This document shows positions 1-5,310 of a stretch of DNA of 5,314 bases, piece after piece (position 1 is the stretch's first letter; each line of letters starts with the position of its first letter). The notes beneath the pieces were generated by a model. The model was not told the origin of the DNA. It saw nothing but the letters and a program-made list of their open reading frames with translations, and did not search any database. The translations under genes were made by a program, and so were the position numbers. Origin of the DNA: Trichodesmium sp. jk18x7bins.61 (GTDB taxonomy: Bacteria > Cyanobacteriota > Cyanobacteriia > Cyanobacteriales > Microcoleaceae); the NCBI GenBank assembly GCA_022822685.1, contig JAJEAQ010000007.1, forward strand, positions 1 through 5,314, given 5' to 3'.

Positions 1-866
1 TTAAAGGAGCATACAAGGGGTATAAAAATTTTGATAATGCTTGGCAAGAGATGAAAGATATACCTGTCAATCCTGCTAAAAATTTCAGAGAATTTTGTCA
101 AAATTATGCAGGAAAAGTTATAGAAATACATGAAAAGTATTTTCCCGAACAACGAGAGAAAAAATTTGAAGGTGATGCTCGTGAATTAGTCAAAGCAAAG
201 TGTCAAGAAAAGTGGGAAAAATATTTAAAACATAAAGCATGCACACTATCAGCAGTAGAAACTACAAAACAAATTAAAGGCAAAACTGGGCGAAAATACA
301 ACTTAGATTGCTATGTAGAATTGCTTCATAATGATATCCTGATCGCTAGAGCCTTTGGTGAAGCTAAAAATTATAAATTGATCATGGAACACTTGGATAA
401 TTTTAGTGAATGGTTAGATGATTTAGGGTTTAATCCACATCCTTCAGAGAATACTCCTGCAGAACTAGCTTTTATGATTGCCCCTTCATGTCCACCTCTT
501 TTAAAACGAAAGCTAGAGTTGCAAAATATTATATTTATTCAAGCAGATAAAGTTACTGATACAACATCAATTCCATCAATAGATTCAACAAGTACAACTA
601 TAGATAAAGTTATTGATACAAAATCAGCTCCATCAACAGATTCAAAAGGTGCAACTGCTGTTAATATCAATACAGCAAATGAATATGAATTAATAGCTAC
701 TTTTAAAGGCTTGCGCATTCAAGCTGTAAAAAGAAAAAAGCTGATCAAGAACAGAAAAAGTCATCCCTACAAAGATTTAACTCATCTAGTATCTGACCTT
801 AAGTTTGGCAACAATATAAAAGCCCAACTCCAAGAAAAACTTGATAACGGTGAGATTTGTTTCTGA
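1..866 (+). CDS. Viroplasmin-like / putative PD-(D/E)XK nuclease / helix-hairpin-helix protein (5' partial)
   Basis: The frame is open from the left edge to a TGA at 864-866, so the true start is probably outside the window; the ATG at 51 is the first visible Met, not a convincing start, and no Shine-Dalgarno precedes it. Residues encoded before it (KGAYKGYKNFDNAW, from position 3) match the C-terminal half of the caulimovirus viroplasmin / RNase H1 N-terminal domain, which binds RNA-DNA hybrids. Numbering from the ATG at 51, residues about 45-166 look like a restriction-endonuclease-like core: candidate E70, D86, then GEAK with E104 and K106 (D-X17-E-X-K), ending in a hydrophobic strand (IIFIQAD). 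A Ser/Thr-rich duplicated linker (166-203) follows, then a ComEA-type helix-hairpin-helix domain beginning VNINTANEYEL (204-271), a DNA-binding fold. No RNase H catalytic domain is visible. Inferred role: a nucleic-acid-binding protein, possibly a nuclease acting on hybrids or branched DNA. The domain calls are by eye; HhH is the surest and the nuclease the least sure. Confidence 0.72.
   Translation, partial: KGAYKGYKNFDNAWQEMKDIPVNPAKNFREFCQNYAGKVIEIHEKYFPEQREKKFEGDARELVKAKCQEKWEKYLKHKACTLSAVETTKQIKGKTGRKYNLDCYVELLHNDILIARAFGEAKNYKLIMEHLDNFSEWLDDLGFNPHPSENTPAELAFMIAPSCPPLLKRKLELQNIIFIQADKVTDTTSIPSIDSTSTTIDKVIDTKSAPSTDSKGATAVNINTANEYELIATFKGLRIQAVKRKKLIKNRKSHPYKDLTHLVSDLKFGNNIKAQLQEKLDNGEICF
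546..659 (+). repeat. 57-bp in-frame tandem duplication in the linker of the nuclease-like gene
   Basis: Two adjacent 57-bp units (546-602 and 603-659) agree at 46 of 57 bases by codon alignment. They encode two 19-residue copies that begin DKVTDTTSIPS and DKVIDTKSAPS. The repeat joins the putative nuclease core to the helix-hairpin-helix domain, so copy number would set linker length without breaking the frame. About half of the differences change the amino acid, which suggests an old duplication under weak constraint. Confidence 0.85.
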
Positions 867-896
867 TTTTAAATAAATTATTCACAAACAAAAAAC

Positions 897-3008
897 ATGA
901 AATATCCAAAACAACTCCTCAAATATCCTATCACTAAAAAAACAGAAACAGTAGAAAATTATCACGGTGTTCAAGTTCCTGATCCCTATCGATGGTTAGA
1001 AGACTCTAACCCAGAAGCAACTCAAGAGTGGATGAAAGCTCAAAATGAAATTACTTTTAATTATCTGGGAGAAATTGCCGAACGAGAAATTATTAGAAAA
1101 CGACTAACTCAAATCTGGGATTATGAAAAATATAGTGTTCCTTTTAAAGAAGGCGATCGCTACTTCTATTATAAAAATGATGGTTTACAAAACCAAAGTG
1201 TTTTATATACTGTACCTACACTTGATGCGGAACCAAAAGTTCTGATAGATCCAAATAAATTATCAGAAGATGGTACGGTAGCTCTTTCTGGAATTGCGAT
1301 TAGTCAAGATAGCAAATTAATAGCTTACGGTATTTGTAACTCTGGTTCAGATTGGAAAGAATGGCGCATCAAAGATATTGAAACTGGGGAAGATTTACCA
1401 GACGTTTTGCAATGGATAAAATTCAATCAACCAGATTGGACAAAAGATAATCATGGCCTTTTTTATAGTCGCTATGAACAACCAAAAGAGGGAAAATTAG
1501 AAGAGACTAATTATTTACAGAAAGTTTACTATCACCGATTGGGTACTTCTCAAGATGATGATGTACTGATTTATGAAAGGGCCGATAAAAAAGAATGGAG
1601 TTTTAGTTGTTCTGTTACAGAAGATGGTAAATATTTAGTTCTGAAAATTTGGCAAAGTACTGACACAAAAAATTTAGTTTTTTATAAAGACTTGACTAAA
1701 CCAGATGCGCCAATAGTAGAACTAATTAGTGAGTTTGAGGCTGAATATAGTCTGATTGATAATGATGAGAATATATTCTGGTTCCTGACAGATTTTGATG
1801 CTCCGAAAAAACGAGTTATTGCAATTGATATTAATAACTCACCATCACCTTCTTTGGTTAAAGGTGAAAATCAGGGTAATTGGCAAGAAATTATTCCTCA
1901 AACAACAGATACATTAAAAGGAGTAGGTACACTTAATAATCAATTTGTTGCTTTTTATTTAAAAGATGCTCATACCCAGATAAAAATATTTAATCTTGAT
2001 GGTTCGCCAGTGCGGGATGTAGATTTACCTGGTATTGGTTCAGTTGGTGGTTTTTATGGTAAGCGTCAGGAGACAAGTACATTTTATAGTTATGTTAGTT
2101 TTACAACTTCGCCAACTATTTATCATTATGATATGGTGACTGGTGAAAGTACAATATATCGGCAACCAAAGGTGGATTTTAATCCTGATGAATTTGAGAC
2201 AAAGCAAATTTTTTATAGTAGTAAAGATGGTACAAAAGTACCAATGTTTATTACTTATAAAAAAGGAGTAAAACTAGATGGTAATAATCCCACTATTCTG
2301 TATGGATATGGTGGGTTTAGTATTTCCATAACTCCCAACTTTTCTATTAGTAGATTAGTCTGGTTGGAGATGGGTGGTGTATATGCGATCGCAAATATTC
2401 GTGGTGGTGGAGAATATGGTGAAGAGTGGCATAAAGCAGGGATAAAACAGCAAAAACAAAATGTATTTGATGACTTTATTTCTGCTGCTGAATGGTTAAT
2501 TGAGCAGAAGTGGACTTCATCAAAAAAACTGGCTATTACTGGAGCAAGTAATGGAGGTTTATTGGTAGGTGCTTGTATAACTCAAAGACCAGAATTATTT
2601 GGTGCAGCTTTACCTGCTGTGGGAGTAATGGATATGTTACGTTTCCATAAGTTTACTATTGGTTGGGCGTGGGTAGCTGACTTTGGTTCTCCTGATAATC
2701 TGGAAGAATTTAAAGCTTTATATGCTTATTCTCCCTTACATAATTTAAAGCCTGAAATATCTTATCCTGCAACTTTAGTTACTACTGCTATGAATGATGA
2801 TCGAGTTGTTCCAGCTCATAGTTTTAAGTTTATTGCAGCTTTACAGGAAGCTCATGTTGGAGATAATCCAGTGTTAATTAGGATTAAAACTAAAGCAGGA
2901 CATGGAGCGGGAAAACCTACAATGAAAATTATCGAAGAAATTACAGATGAGTTTGCTTTTTTGTTGAGGAAATTTGAGATTGATTTGCCAGGAAATTTTG
3001 GTAATTAA
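897..3008 (+). CDS. Prolyl oligopeptidase (peptidase family S9A)
   Basis: This is a complete 703-residue serine peptidase, close to the usual 680-710 of the family. Such enzymes cut short peptides after proline, normally in the cytosol. The N-terminus carries the family signature PDPYRWLED (28-36). A beta-propeller covering about 70-430 limits access to peptides, and the alpha/beta-hydrolase domain occupies about 430-703. Catalytic residues are all present: Ser551 in GASNGG, Asp634 in NDDRVVP and His669 in AGHGAG. Arg636 and Trp592 match substrate-binding Arg643 and Trp595 of the porcine enzyme. The conserved YGYGGF (469-474) and NIRGGGEYG (500-508) are intact. No signal peptide is seen, so a cytoplasmic location is likely. 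The ATG at 897 starts directly before the conserved N-terminus but has no clear Shine-Dalgarno; the 30-bp gap to the upstream gene shows no promoter, so co-transcription is possible. An oddity is a short palindromic insertion near residues 317-327. Confidence 0.96.
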   Translation: MKYPKQLLKYPITKKTETVENYHGVQVPDPYRWLEDSNPEATQEWMKAQNEITFNYLGEIAEREIIRKRLTQIWDYEKYSVPFKEGDRYFYYKNDGLQNQSVLYTVPTLDAEPKVLIDPNKLSEDGTVALSGIAISQDSKLIAYGICNSGSDWKEWRIKDIETGEDLPDVLQWIKFNQPDWTKDNHGLFYSRYEQPKEGKLEETNYLQKVYYHRLGTSQDDDVLIYERADKKEWSFSCSVTEDGKYLVLKIWQSTDTKNLVFYKDLTKPDAPIVELISEFEAEYSLIDNDENIFWFLTDFDAPKKRVIAIDINNSPSPSLVKGENQGNWQEIIPQTTDTLKGVGTLNNQFVAFYLKDAHTQIKIFNLDGSPVRDVDLPGIGSVGGFYGKRQETSTFYSYVSFTTSPTIYHYDMVTGESTIYRQPKVDFNPDEFETKQIFYSSKDGTKVPMFITYKKGVKLDGNNPTILYGYGGFSISITPNFSISRLVWLEMGGVYAIANIRGGGEYGEEWHKAGIKQQKQNVFDDFISAAEWLIEQKWTSSKKLAITGASNGGLLVGACITQRPELFGAALPAVGVMDMLRFHKFTIGWAWVADFGSPDNLEEFKALYAYSPLHNLKPEISYPATLVTTAMNDDRVVPAHSFKFIAALQEAHVGDNPVLIRIKTKAGHGAGKPTMKIIEEITDEFAFLLRKFEIDLPGNFGN
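1153..1160. repeat. HIP1 octamer
   Basis: This is an exact GCGATCGC palindrome inside the prolyl oligopeptidase gene. HIP1 is a highly over-represented octamer of cyanobacterial genomes and supports the organism assignment. Confidence 0.9.
1845..1867 (+). repeat. Small palindromic insertion within the prolyl oligopeptidase gene
   Basis: TCACCTT (1845-1851) and AAGGTGA (1861-1867) form a perfect 7-bp inverted repeat around a 9-bp loop. The surrounding codons give SPSLVKGENQG (317-327) in a propeller loop where family members usually have a short turn. The encoded P..KG pattern resembles what the intergenic G/C-rich repeat at 3572-3601 encodes on the minus strand, which suggests an in-frame insertion of a related dispersed repeat. 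The palindrome is directly visible; the origin is inferred. Confidence 0.5.
2385..2392. repeat. HIP1 octamer
   Basis: This is a second exact GCGATCGC in the prolyl oligopeptidase gene, at the codons just before the NIRGGGEYG motif. Confidence 0.9.
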
Positions 3009-3179
3009 TTAACTCGTTGAGCTAGAAGCAAAAAGGTGGAAGGAAGTCTGAATTTATTTATTTCAACCCTACCTACGCAGTTTAAGGTTTTTGACTCTAA
3101 CAGCAACTGTATTGCCCTATCTCTGCTGTCACTTTGGCCAAACTATTTTGATTTATAGGTATTAGAAATTTTATAGAAA

Positions 3180-3215
3180 GAGCGATTCCGGGACTTCTCG
3201 CGGCGCGAATCGCTC
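3180..3215. repeat. GC-rich hairpin repeat
   Basis: GAGCGATTC (3180-3188) and GAATCGCTC (3207-3215) form a perfect 9-bp inverted repeat around an 18-base GC-rich loop. It stands out against the AT-rich surroundings and resembles dispersed palindromic repeats seen in Nostoc-type genomes. It lies about 170 bp after the peptidase gene and could stabilise the 3' end or slow transcription, but no T-tract follows it, so it is not called a terminator. Confidence 0.65.
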
Positions 3216-3218
3216 AAT

Positions 3219-3321
3219 TATAGCGCTTCGCTCTGGCGTATTTACAAATCAGGGTTGAATCTCCTTTTACTGAGCAGTTCCCCGATTTTAATATGTAACT
3301 ATACCAGGGCGAAGCGCTATA
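3219..3321. repeat. 18-bp inverted-repeat pair (possible MITE, 103 bp)
   Basis: TATAGCGCTTCGCTCTGG (3219-3236) is matched at 17 of 18 bases by the reverse complement of CCAGGGCGAAGCGCTATA (3304-3321). The 67 bp between them are AT-rich and without a reading frame. The ends carry TA, which would suit a TA-targeting transposition event, but no longer flanking duplication is visible. The repeat core TAGCGCTATA recurs at 3775-3784, so it may alternatively be a pair of independent dispersed repeats. Confidence 0.55.
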
Positions 3322-3444
3322 TTTGCCCTTAAGAAATCATAATTTTTGTCAAATTGCTCAATTTACCTGGCGTTGGTAACTTGAAAGATGATTATCTTGT
3401 AGTAGAAACAGCCCTGATACCAATTCTGTGTGCAGTTGTAACTA

Positions 3445-3536
3445 CAGGACTTACGCATTTGGGGAGATGAAACGCTCTATATACTGTTGCGCAATAGTTG
3501 GAAATTACTATATATAGTGCTTTTGCGTAAGTCCTG
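3445..3536. mobile_element. 92-bp MITE-like element with 13-bp terminal inverted repeats
   Basis: CAGGACTTACGCA (3445-3457) is mirrored perfectly by TGCGTAAGTCCTG (3524-3536). The element is flanked on both sides by AACTA (3440-3444 and 3537-3541), as expected for a 5-bp target-site duplication. It is far too short to encode a transposase, so it would have been moved in trans by a relative elsewhere in the genome. Inside it is a 12-bp palindrome, ACTATATATAGT (3507-3518). The ends resemble terminal sequences I associate with cyanobacterial insertion sequences, but I cannot name the parent family from the window. Confidence 0.78.
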
Positions 3537-3571
3537 AACTATATTTATCCTCCCAACGCCCCCTAAAGAAA

Positions 3572-3601
3572 TCCCCCTCCCGTCTCCCTTCGAAAGGGGG
3601 A
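3572..3601. repeat. C-rich/G-rich palindromic repeat
   Basis: TCCCCCT (3572-3578) pairs with AGGGGGA (3595-3601), and an inner CCCTT/AAGGG stem (3586-3590 and 3594-3598) closes on a 3-base loop. This is the style of dispersed repeat common between genes in filamentous cyanobacteria. Read on the minus strand it encodes FPLSKGDGRG, comparable to the odd segment inside the prolyl oligopeptidase. Confidence 0.6.
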
Positions 3602-3667
3602 AGCCAGAAGATGCTTCGTTTTTTATTTGATAGGGGGAACTAGAGGATGCTGCGCTTTTTGTTTGAT
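3595..3667. repeat. Two diverged tandem repeats of 36-37 bp
   Basis: Unit one (3595-3631) and unit two (3632-3667) both begin AGGGGGAA, carry a GATGCT core followed by a T-rich tract, and end in TTTGAT. A third, truncated unit seems to begin at 3668 (GGGGAAAAC). The first unit overlaps the right arm of the G/C-rich palindrome, so the array may have grown from that repeat. Confidence 0.65.
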
Positions 3668-3710
3668 GGGGAAAACAGGTAGTTAGTTGCACTATAGAAG
3701 TACGTTCTTT

Positions 3711-3766
3711 GGTTAGGACAAAAATATGGATTGAAAGGCAAGAGGCAACAGAGGGATGTCCTAACC
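3711..3766. repeat. 56-bp element with perfect 10-bp inverted ends
   Basis: GGTTAGGACA (3711-3720) and TGTCCTAACC (3757-3766) are exact reverse complements separated by 36 bp. The loop contains GGCAAGAGGCAACAG, two near-copies of a GGCAA-type heptamer, a pattern like the short tandem repeats of heterocystous cyanobacteria. No flanking duplication was found. It could be a small MITE or a transcribed hairpin. Confidence 0.55.
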
Positions 3767-3970
3767 TGAATGAGTAGCGCTATACTTAGCAAAAAAAGTA
3801 TTACTTACGATTTTTAAGTATTTGGGGTCAAATCTGTTCAAGTTTTATCTCTTTATTTAACAACGCCAGTTACCTTGCGATCGAATTTTGAGTGATTGCT
3901 TTGTGTGAGAGAAACAGAAGAGAGATAACTGAAGCGAGTAAATATAGTCTCATCCCAGATGTAATATAAA

Positions 3971-4081
3971 TCATATCAAATCTGCTAGCATCGGTATTCA
4001 GTAGGGAAGAGATCAGATAAGATTCGGTAATTAGGTCGCTCGGACAATTTTTTTATACTTAATTAAACGGATTTGATATCA
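3971..4081. mobile_element. Candidate 111-bp MITE-like element
   Basis: TCATATCAAATCTG (3971-3984) and CGGATTTGATATCA (4068-4081) are inverted copies matching at 12 of 14 bases, with a perfect 10-bp core (3973-3982 / 4070-4079). The right end recurs at 5294-5310 with 15 of 17 bases identical, which argues for a mobile or dispersed repeat end. No flanking duplication is evident, so the boundaries are tentative. Confidence 0.45.
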
Positions 4082-4184
4082 CTACTCCTAACTCCGCACC
4101 TCCTACCCACAAAAACTGCGTAGCAATATATTTTGAAATTGGTATAAATATGAGCCAAGGATAACAATAGTTTGTCATCTAGGC

Positions 4185-4883
4185 TTAAGTCTTACCTGAA
4201 AAAGATTTACGCAAAAGTAACTTGCGAGGTTGTTTGAATAATAGAGAACCCAAAGTCCATTCAACCTCTTGTAATCTATAACCAGCTCCATCGTAAAGTC
4301 TCCGAGCAGTATCGTTATTTTCTAATACATGAAGGTATAGGTCGCAAAAACCCCATTCTAATGCAGTATGCTCACAACAATTTAATAACTGTTTAGCAAT
4401 TCCTAATCTTCGATAATCTGAATCAACAGCTAAATTTGACAAATAGACATACTCAAAATTATCTAAAGGCCAAGGATTGAGTGATAGAACATCGGTTCCG
4501 CTTGGCGATAAAACTAAATTTTGCTGGTGCGATAAAAAGTTTGTTCCGCTTCGCGATCGCATACTAATTTCCACAGTTCCCACCAAATTTTGCTCTCTCA
4601 TATTAGTAGATTCAGCATCTCTCACAACTAGGGCAACAAGACATAAATAGTGGCCACTTTTAGAACGAATTCGATTAAGCAAATCTTCGTAAATACCTAG
4701 TCGTAAAAAAGGATAAGCCCAACCCATAATTCCTTGACGCGAGTAAAAACTATTGGTTAAGATTTCAGTAATACTTCTCAGTTCCTGGGGTTTAGCAATC
4801 CGGATTAAAAAATAAAATCCATTAGACAATTTTCCTTGGGCTTGAGGTTCGAGAGACTTTGATGAAAAAAATAAAGGATTCAC
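4185..4883 (-). CDS. GNAT-family N-acetyltransferase
   Basis: This is a 232-residue protein predicted to transfer an acetyl group from acetyl-CoA to an amine; the substrate is not readable from sequence. The GNAT core is clear: the N-terminal strand and helix NGFYFLIRIAKPQELRSITEIL (21-42 region), GTVEIS (102-107), then YLSNLAVDSDYRRLGIA (147-163) with the acetyl-CoA-binding RRLGIA loop (158-163), and LYLHVLENNDTARRLYDGAGY (182-202 region), the usual C-terminal strand-helix. It resembles the cyanobacterial GNAT group related to plastid acetyltransferases of plants. The start is GTG at 4881-4883; the frame stays open upstream to a TAA near 4955 but offers no ATG, and no clear Shine-Dalgarno is seen. 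An oddity is a low-complexity stretch of about 25 residues (110-134) between two core strands, apparently a repeat-derived insertion. Since the CoA-binding motif is intact, the enzyme is probably active. The gene stands alone on this strand. Confidence 0.9.
   Translation of the reverse strand: MNPLFFSSKSLEPQAQGKLSNGFYFLIRIAKPQELRSITEILTNSFYSRQGIMGWAYPFLRLGIYEDLLNRIRSKSGHYLCLVALVVRDAESTNMREQNLVGTVEISMRSRSGTNFLSHQQNLVLSPSGTDVLSLNPWPLDNFEYVYLSNLAVDSDYRRLGIAKQLLNCCEHTALEWGFCDLYLHVLENNDTARRLYDGAGYRLQEVEWTLGSLLFKQPRKLLLRKSFSGKT
4482..4556 (-). repeat. Repeat-derived insertion within the GNAT gene
   Basis: The protein reads SRSGTNFLS (110-118) and again SPSGTDVLS (126-134), a 16-residue period. In DNA, on the + strand, GTTCCGCTTGGCGAT (4495-4509) recurs at 4543-4557 with 14 of 15 bases identical, 48 bp apart. 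A further AAATTTTGCT is shared by 4516-4525 and 4585-4594. The stretch lies between GTVEIS and the strand leading into YLSNLAV, where typical family members have a short loop, so it looks like an in-frame insertion or expansion. Confidence 0.65.
4553..4560. repeat. HIP1 octamer
   Basis: This is an exact GCGATCGC at the edge of the repeated segment in the GNAT gene; the second copy of the 15-bp repeat merges into it. Confidence 0.9.
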
Positions 4884-4996
4884 AATAAACTCAACAGCTA
4901 TAGTTATATCTAAATAAAAGCCTAGAATAAATATAAAAAGCGCTGATAATTTTTATATACAAATTGTTTGGGATTAACAGATTATCAAAAAAGAAT

Positions 4997-5058
4997 TCAG
5001 TCGATTGAAGCCAGAATTGTGAATGGAATTCTGTGGGACTGACGAATGTAGCTGGCTT
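4997..5058. other. Potential RNA stem-loop with an alternative pairing
   Basis: CAGAATT (5012-5018) pairs with AATTCTG (5027-5033) around an 8-base loop, inside an outer stem TCAGTC/GACTGA (4997-5002 and 5037-5042). A competing 7-bp pairing, AAGCCAG (5008-5014) with CTGGCTT (5052-5058), would break the inner stem. On the minus strand this lies 114-175 bases before the GNAT start and could be leader RNA; no known riboswitch or small-RNA signature is recognised. Confidence 0.3.
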
Positions 5059-5170
5059 AGGCGTGAAGGAGTATCAAGAGGTTTCATAACCCCTACAAAA
5101 TTTTTAACGTAGGTGGTCTTCAATTAGCGGTCCTTAAGCAATTCACCTCTAATTACTCCCTTCTGCTTTT

Positions 5171-5229
5171 TTCAAGTTAACCCCAGTTTTAGTATACTAA
5201 TCATACTAAACCCAGTTTAGTAAGGAGGT
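5171..5229 (+). promoter_or_regulatory. Promoter with overlapping palindromic operator and strong ribosome binding site
   Basis: A -10-like TATACT (5193-5198) sits 16 bp after a weak -35, TTCAAG (5171-5176). Overlapping the -10 is a perfect 12-bp palindrome, TTAGTATACTAA (5189-5200), and a larger 8-bp inverted repeat, TTTAGTAT (5188-5195) / ATACTAAA (5203-5210). CCCAGTTTTAGTA (5182-5194) is echoed by CCCAGTTTAGTAA (5211-5223). AAGGAGGT (5222-5229), a full anti-Shine-Dalgarno match, follows. This has the form of a repressor-controlled promoter. However, no ATG, GTG or usable TTG follows at proper spacing, so its gene appears to be missing. The regulator is unknown. Confidence 0.5.
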
Positions 5230-5293
5230 ATTCAATAAAGTCAAAGTCTCTGCCTAGAGAGGATTTTGGGATAGGAGATAACTACCCTACAAT

Positions 5294-5310
5294 AACCGGA
5301 TTTGGTATCA
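5294..5310. repeat. Copy of the dispersed repeat end found at 4065-4081
   Basis: The 17 bases here match 4065-4081 at 15 positions, in the same orientation (core CGGATTTGRTATCA). It reaches nearly to the window edge, so it may be one end of an element that continues outside. Confidence 0.5.

Larger units (their letters stand above)
3009..4184. other. Long gene-free, repeat-rich intergenic region
   Basis: About 1.18 kb lies between the prolyl oligopeptidase stop and the stop of the minus-strand GNAT gene. The two genes converge on it, so no promoter for either is needed here. No protein-like reading frame was found on either strand; the only sizeable frame (minus strand, 3477-3692, GTG start) runs through repeats and translates to low-complexity sequence. 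No tRNA or rRNA is recognisable, and neither gene is followed by a clear hairpin plus T-tract terminator. The repeats inside it are listed separately; 3009-3060, 3100-3175 and about 3790-3960 hold nothing I can name. Confidence 0.8.

Noticed and set aside
3062..3259. TTCAACCCT / AGGGTTGAA inverted pair at 3062-3070 and 3251-3259
   Set aside because: The 9-bp arms are 180 bp apart and cross the other repeats; more likely chance than an element.
3477..3692. Minus-strand 71-codon open frame from a GTG
   Set aside because: It runs through the MITE-like element and tandem repeats; the translation is low-complexity and repeat-derived, with no ribosome binding site or family resemblance.
3365..3871. 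15-bp inverted pair (13/15) around CTGGCGTTG at 3365-3379 and 3857-3871
   Set aside because: At this length and mismatch level about one such pair is expected by chance in 1.2 kb, and it has no flanking duplication.
3417..4145. ATACCAATT (3417-3425) and AATTGGTAT (4137-4145) as ends of a larger element
   Set aside because: It is only 9 bp of AT-rich sequence and a common motif in such genomes; nothing inside resembles a transposase.
3009..4184. CRISPR array or tRNA gene in the repeat-rich intergenic region
   Set aside because: The repeats lack regular repeat-spacer spacing, and no cloverleaf or conserved tRNA motif was found.
4884..4952. Upstream extension of the GNAT frame by about 23 hydrophobic codons
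   Set aside because: There is no ATG, GTG or ribosome binding site in it and GNAT proteins lack such a leader; the AT-rich upstream sequence explains the hydrophobic codons.
5023..5112. Plus-strand 29-codon ATG frame
   Set aside because: It has no ribosome binding site, lies over a potential stem-loop and its translation resembles no known protein.
5092..5118. CCCCTAC...GTAGGTGG as a transcription terminator
   Set aside because: The stem is only about 5 bp with mismatches, and no T-tract follows the downstream arm.
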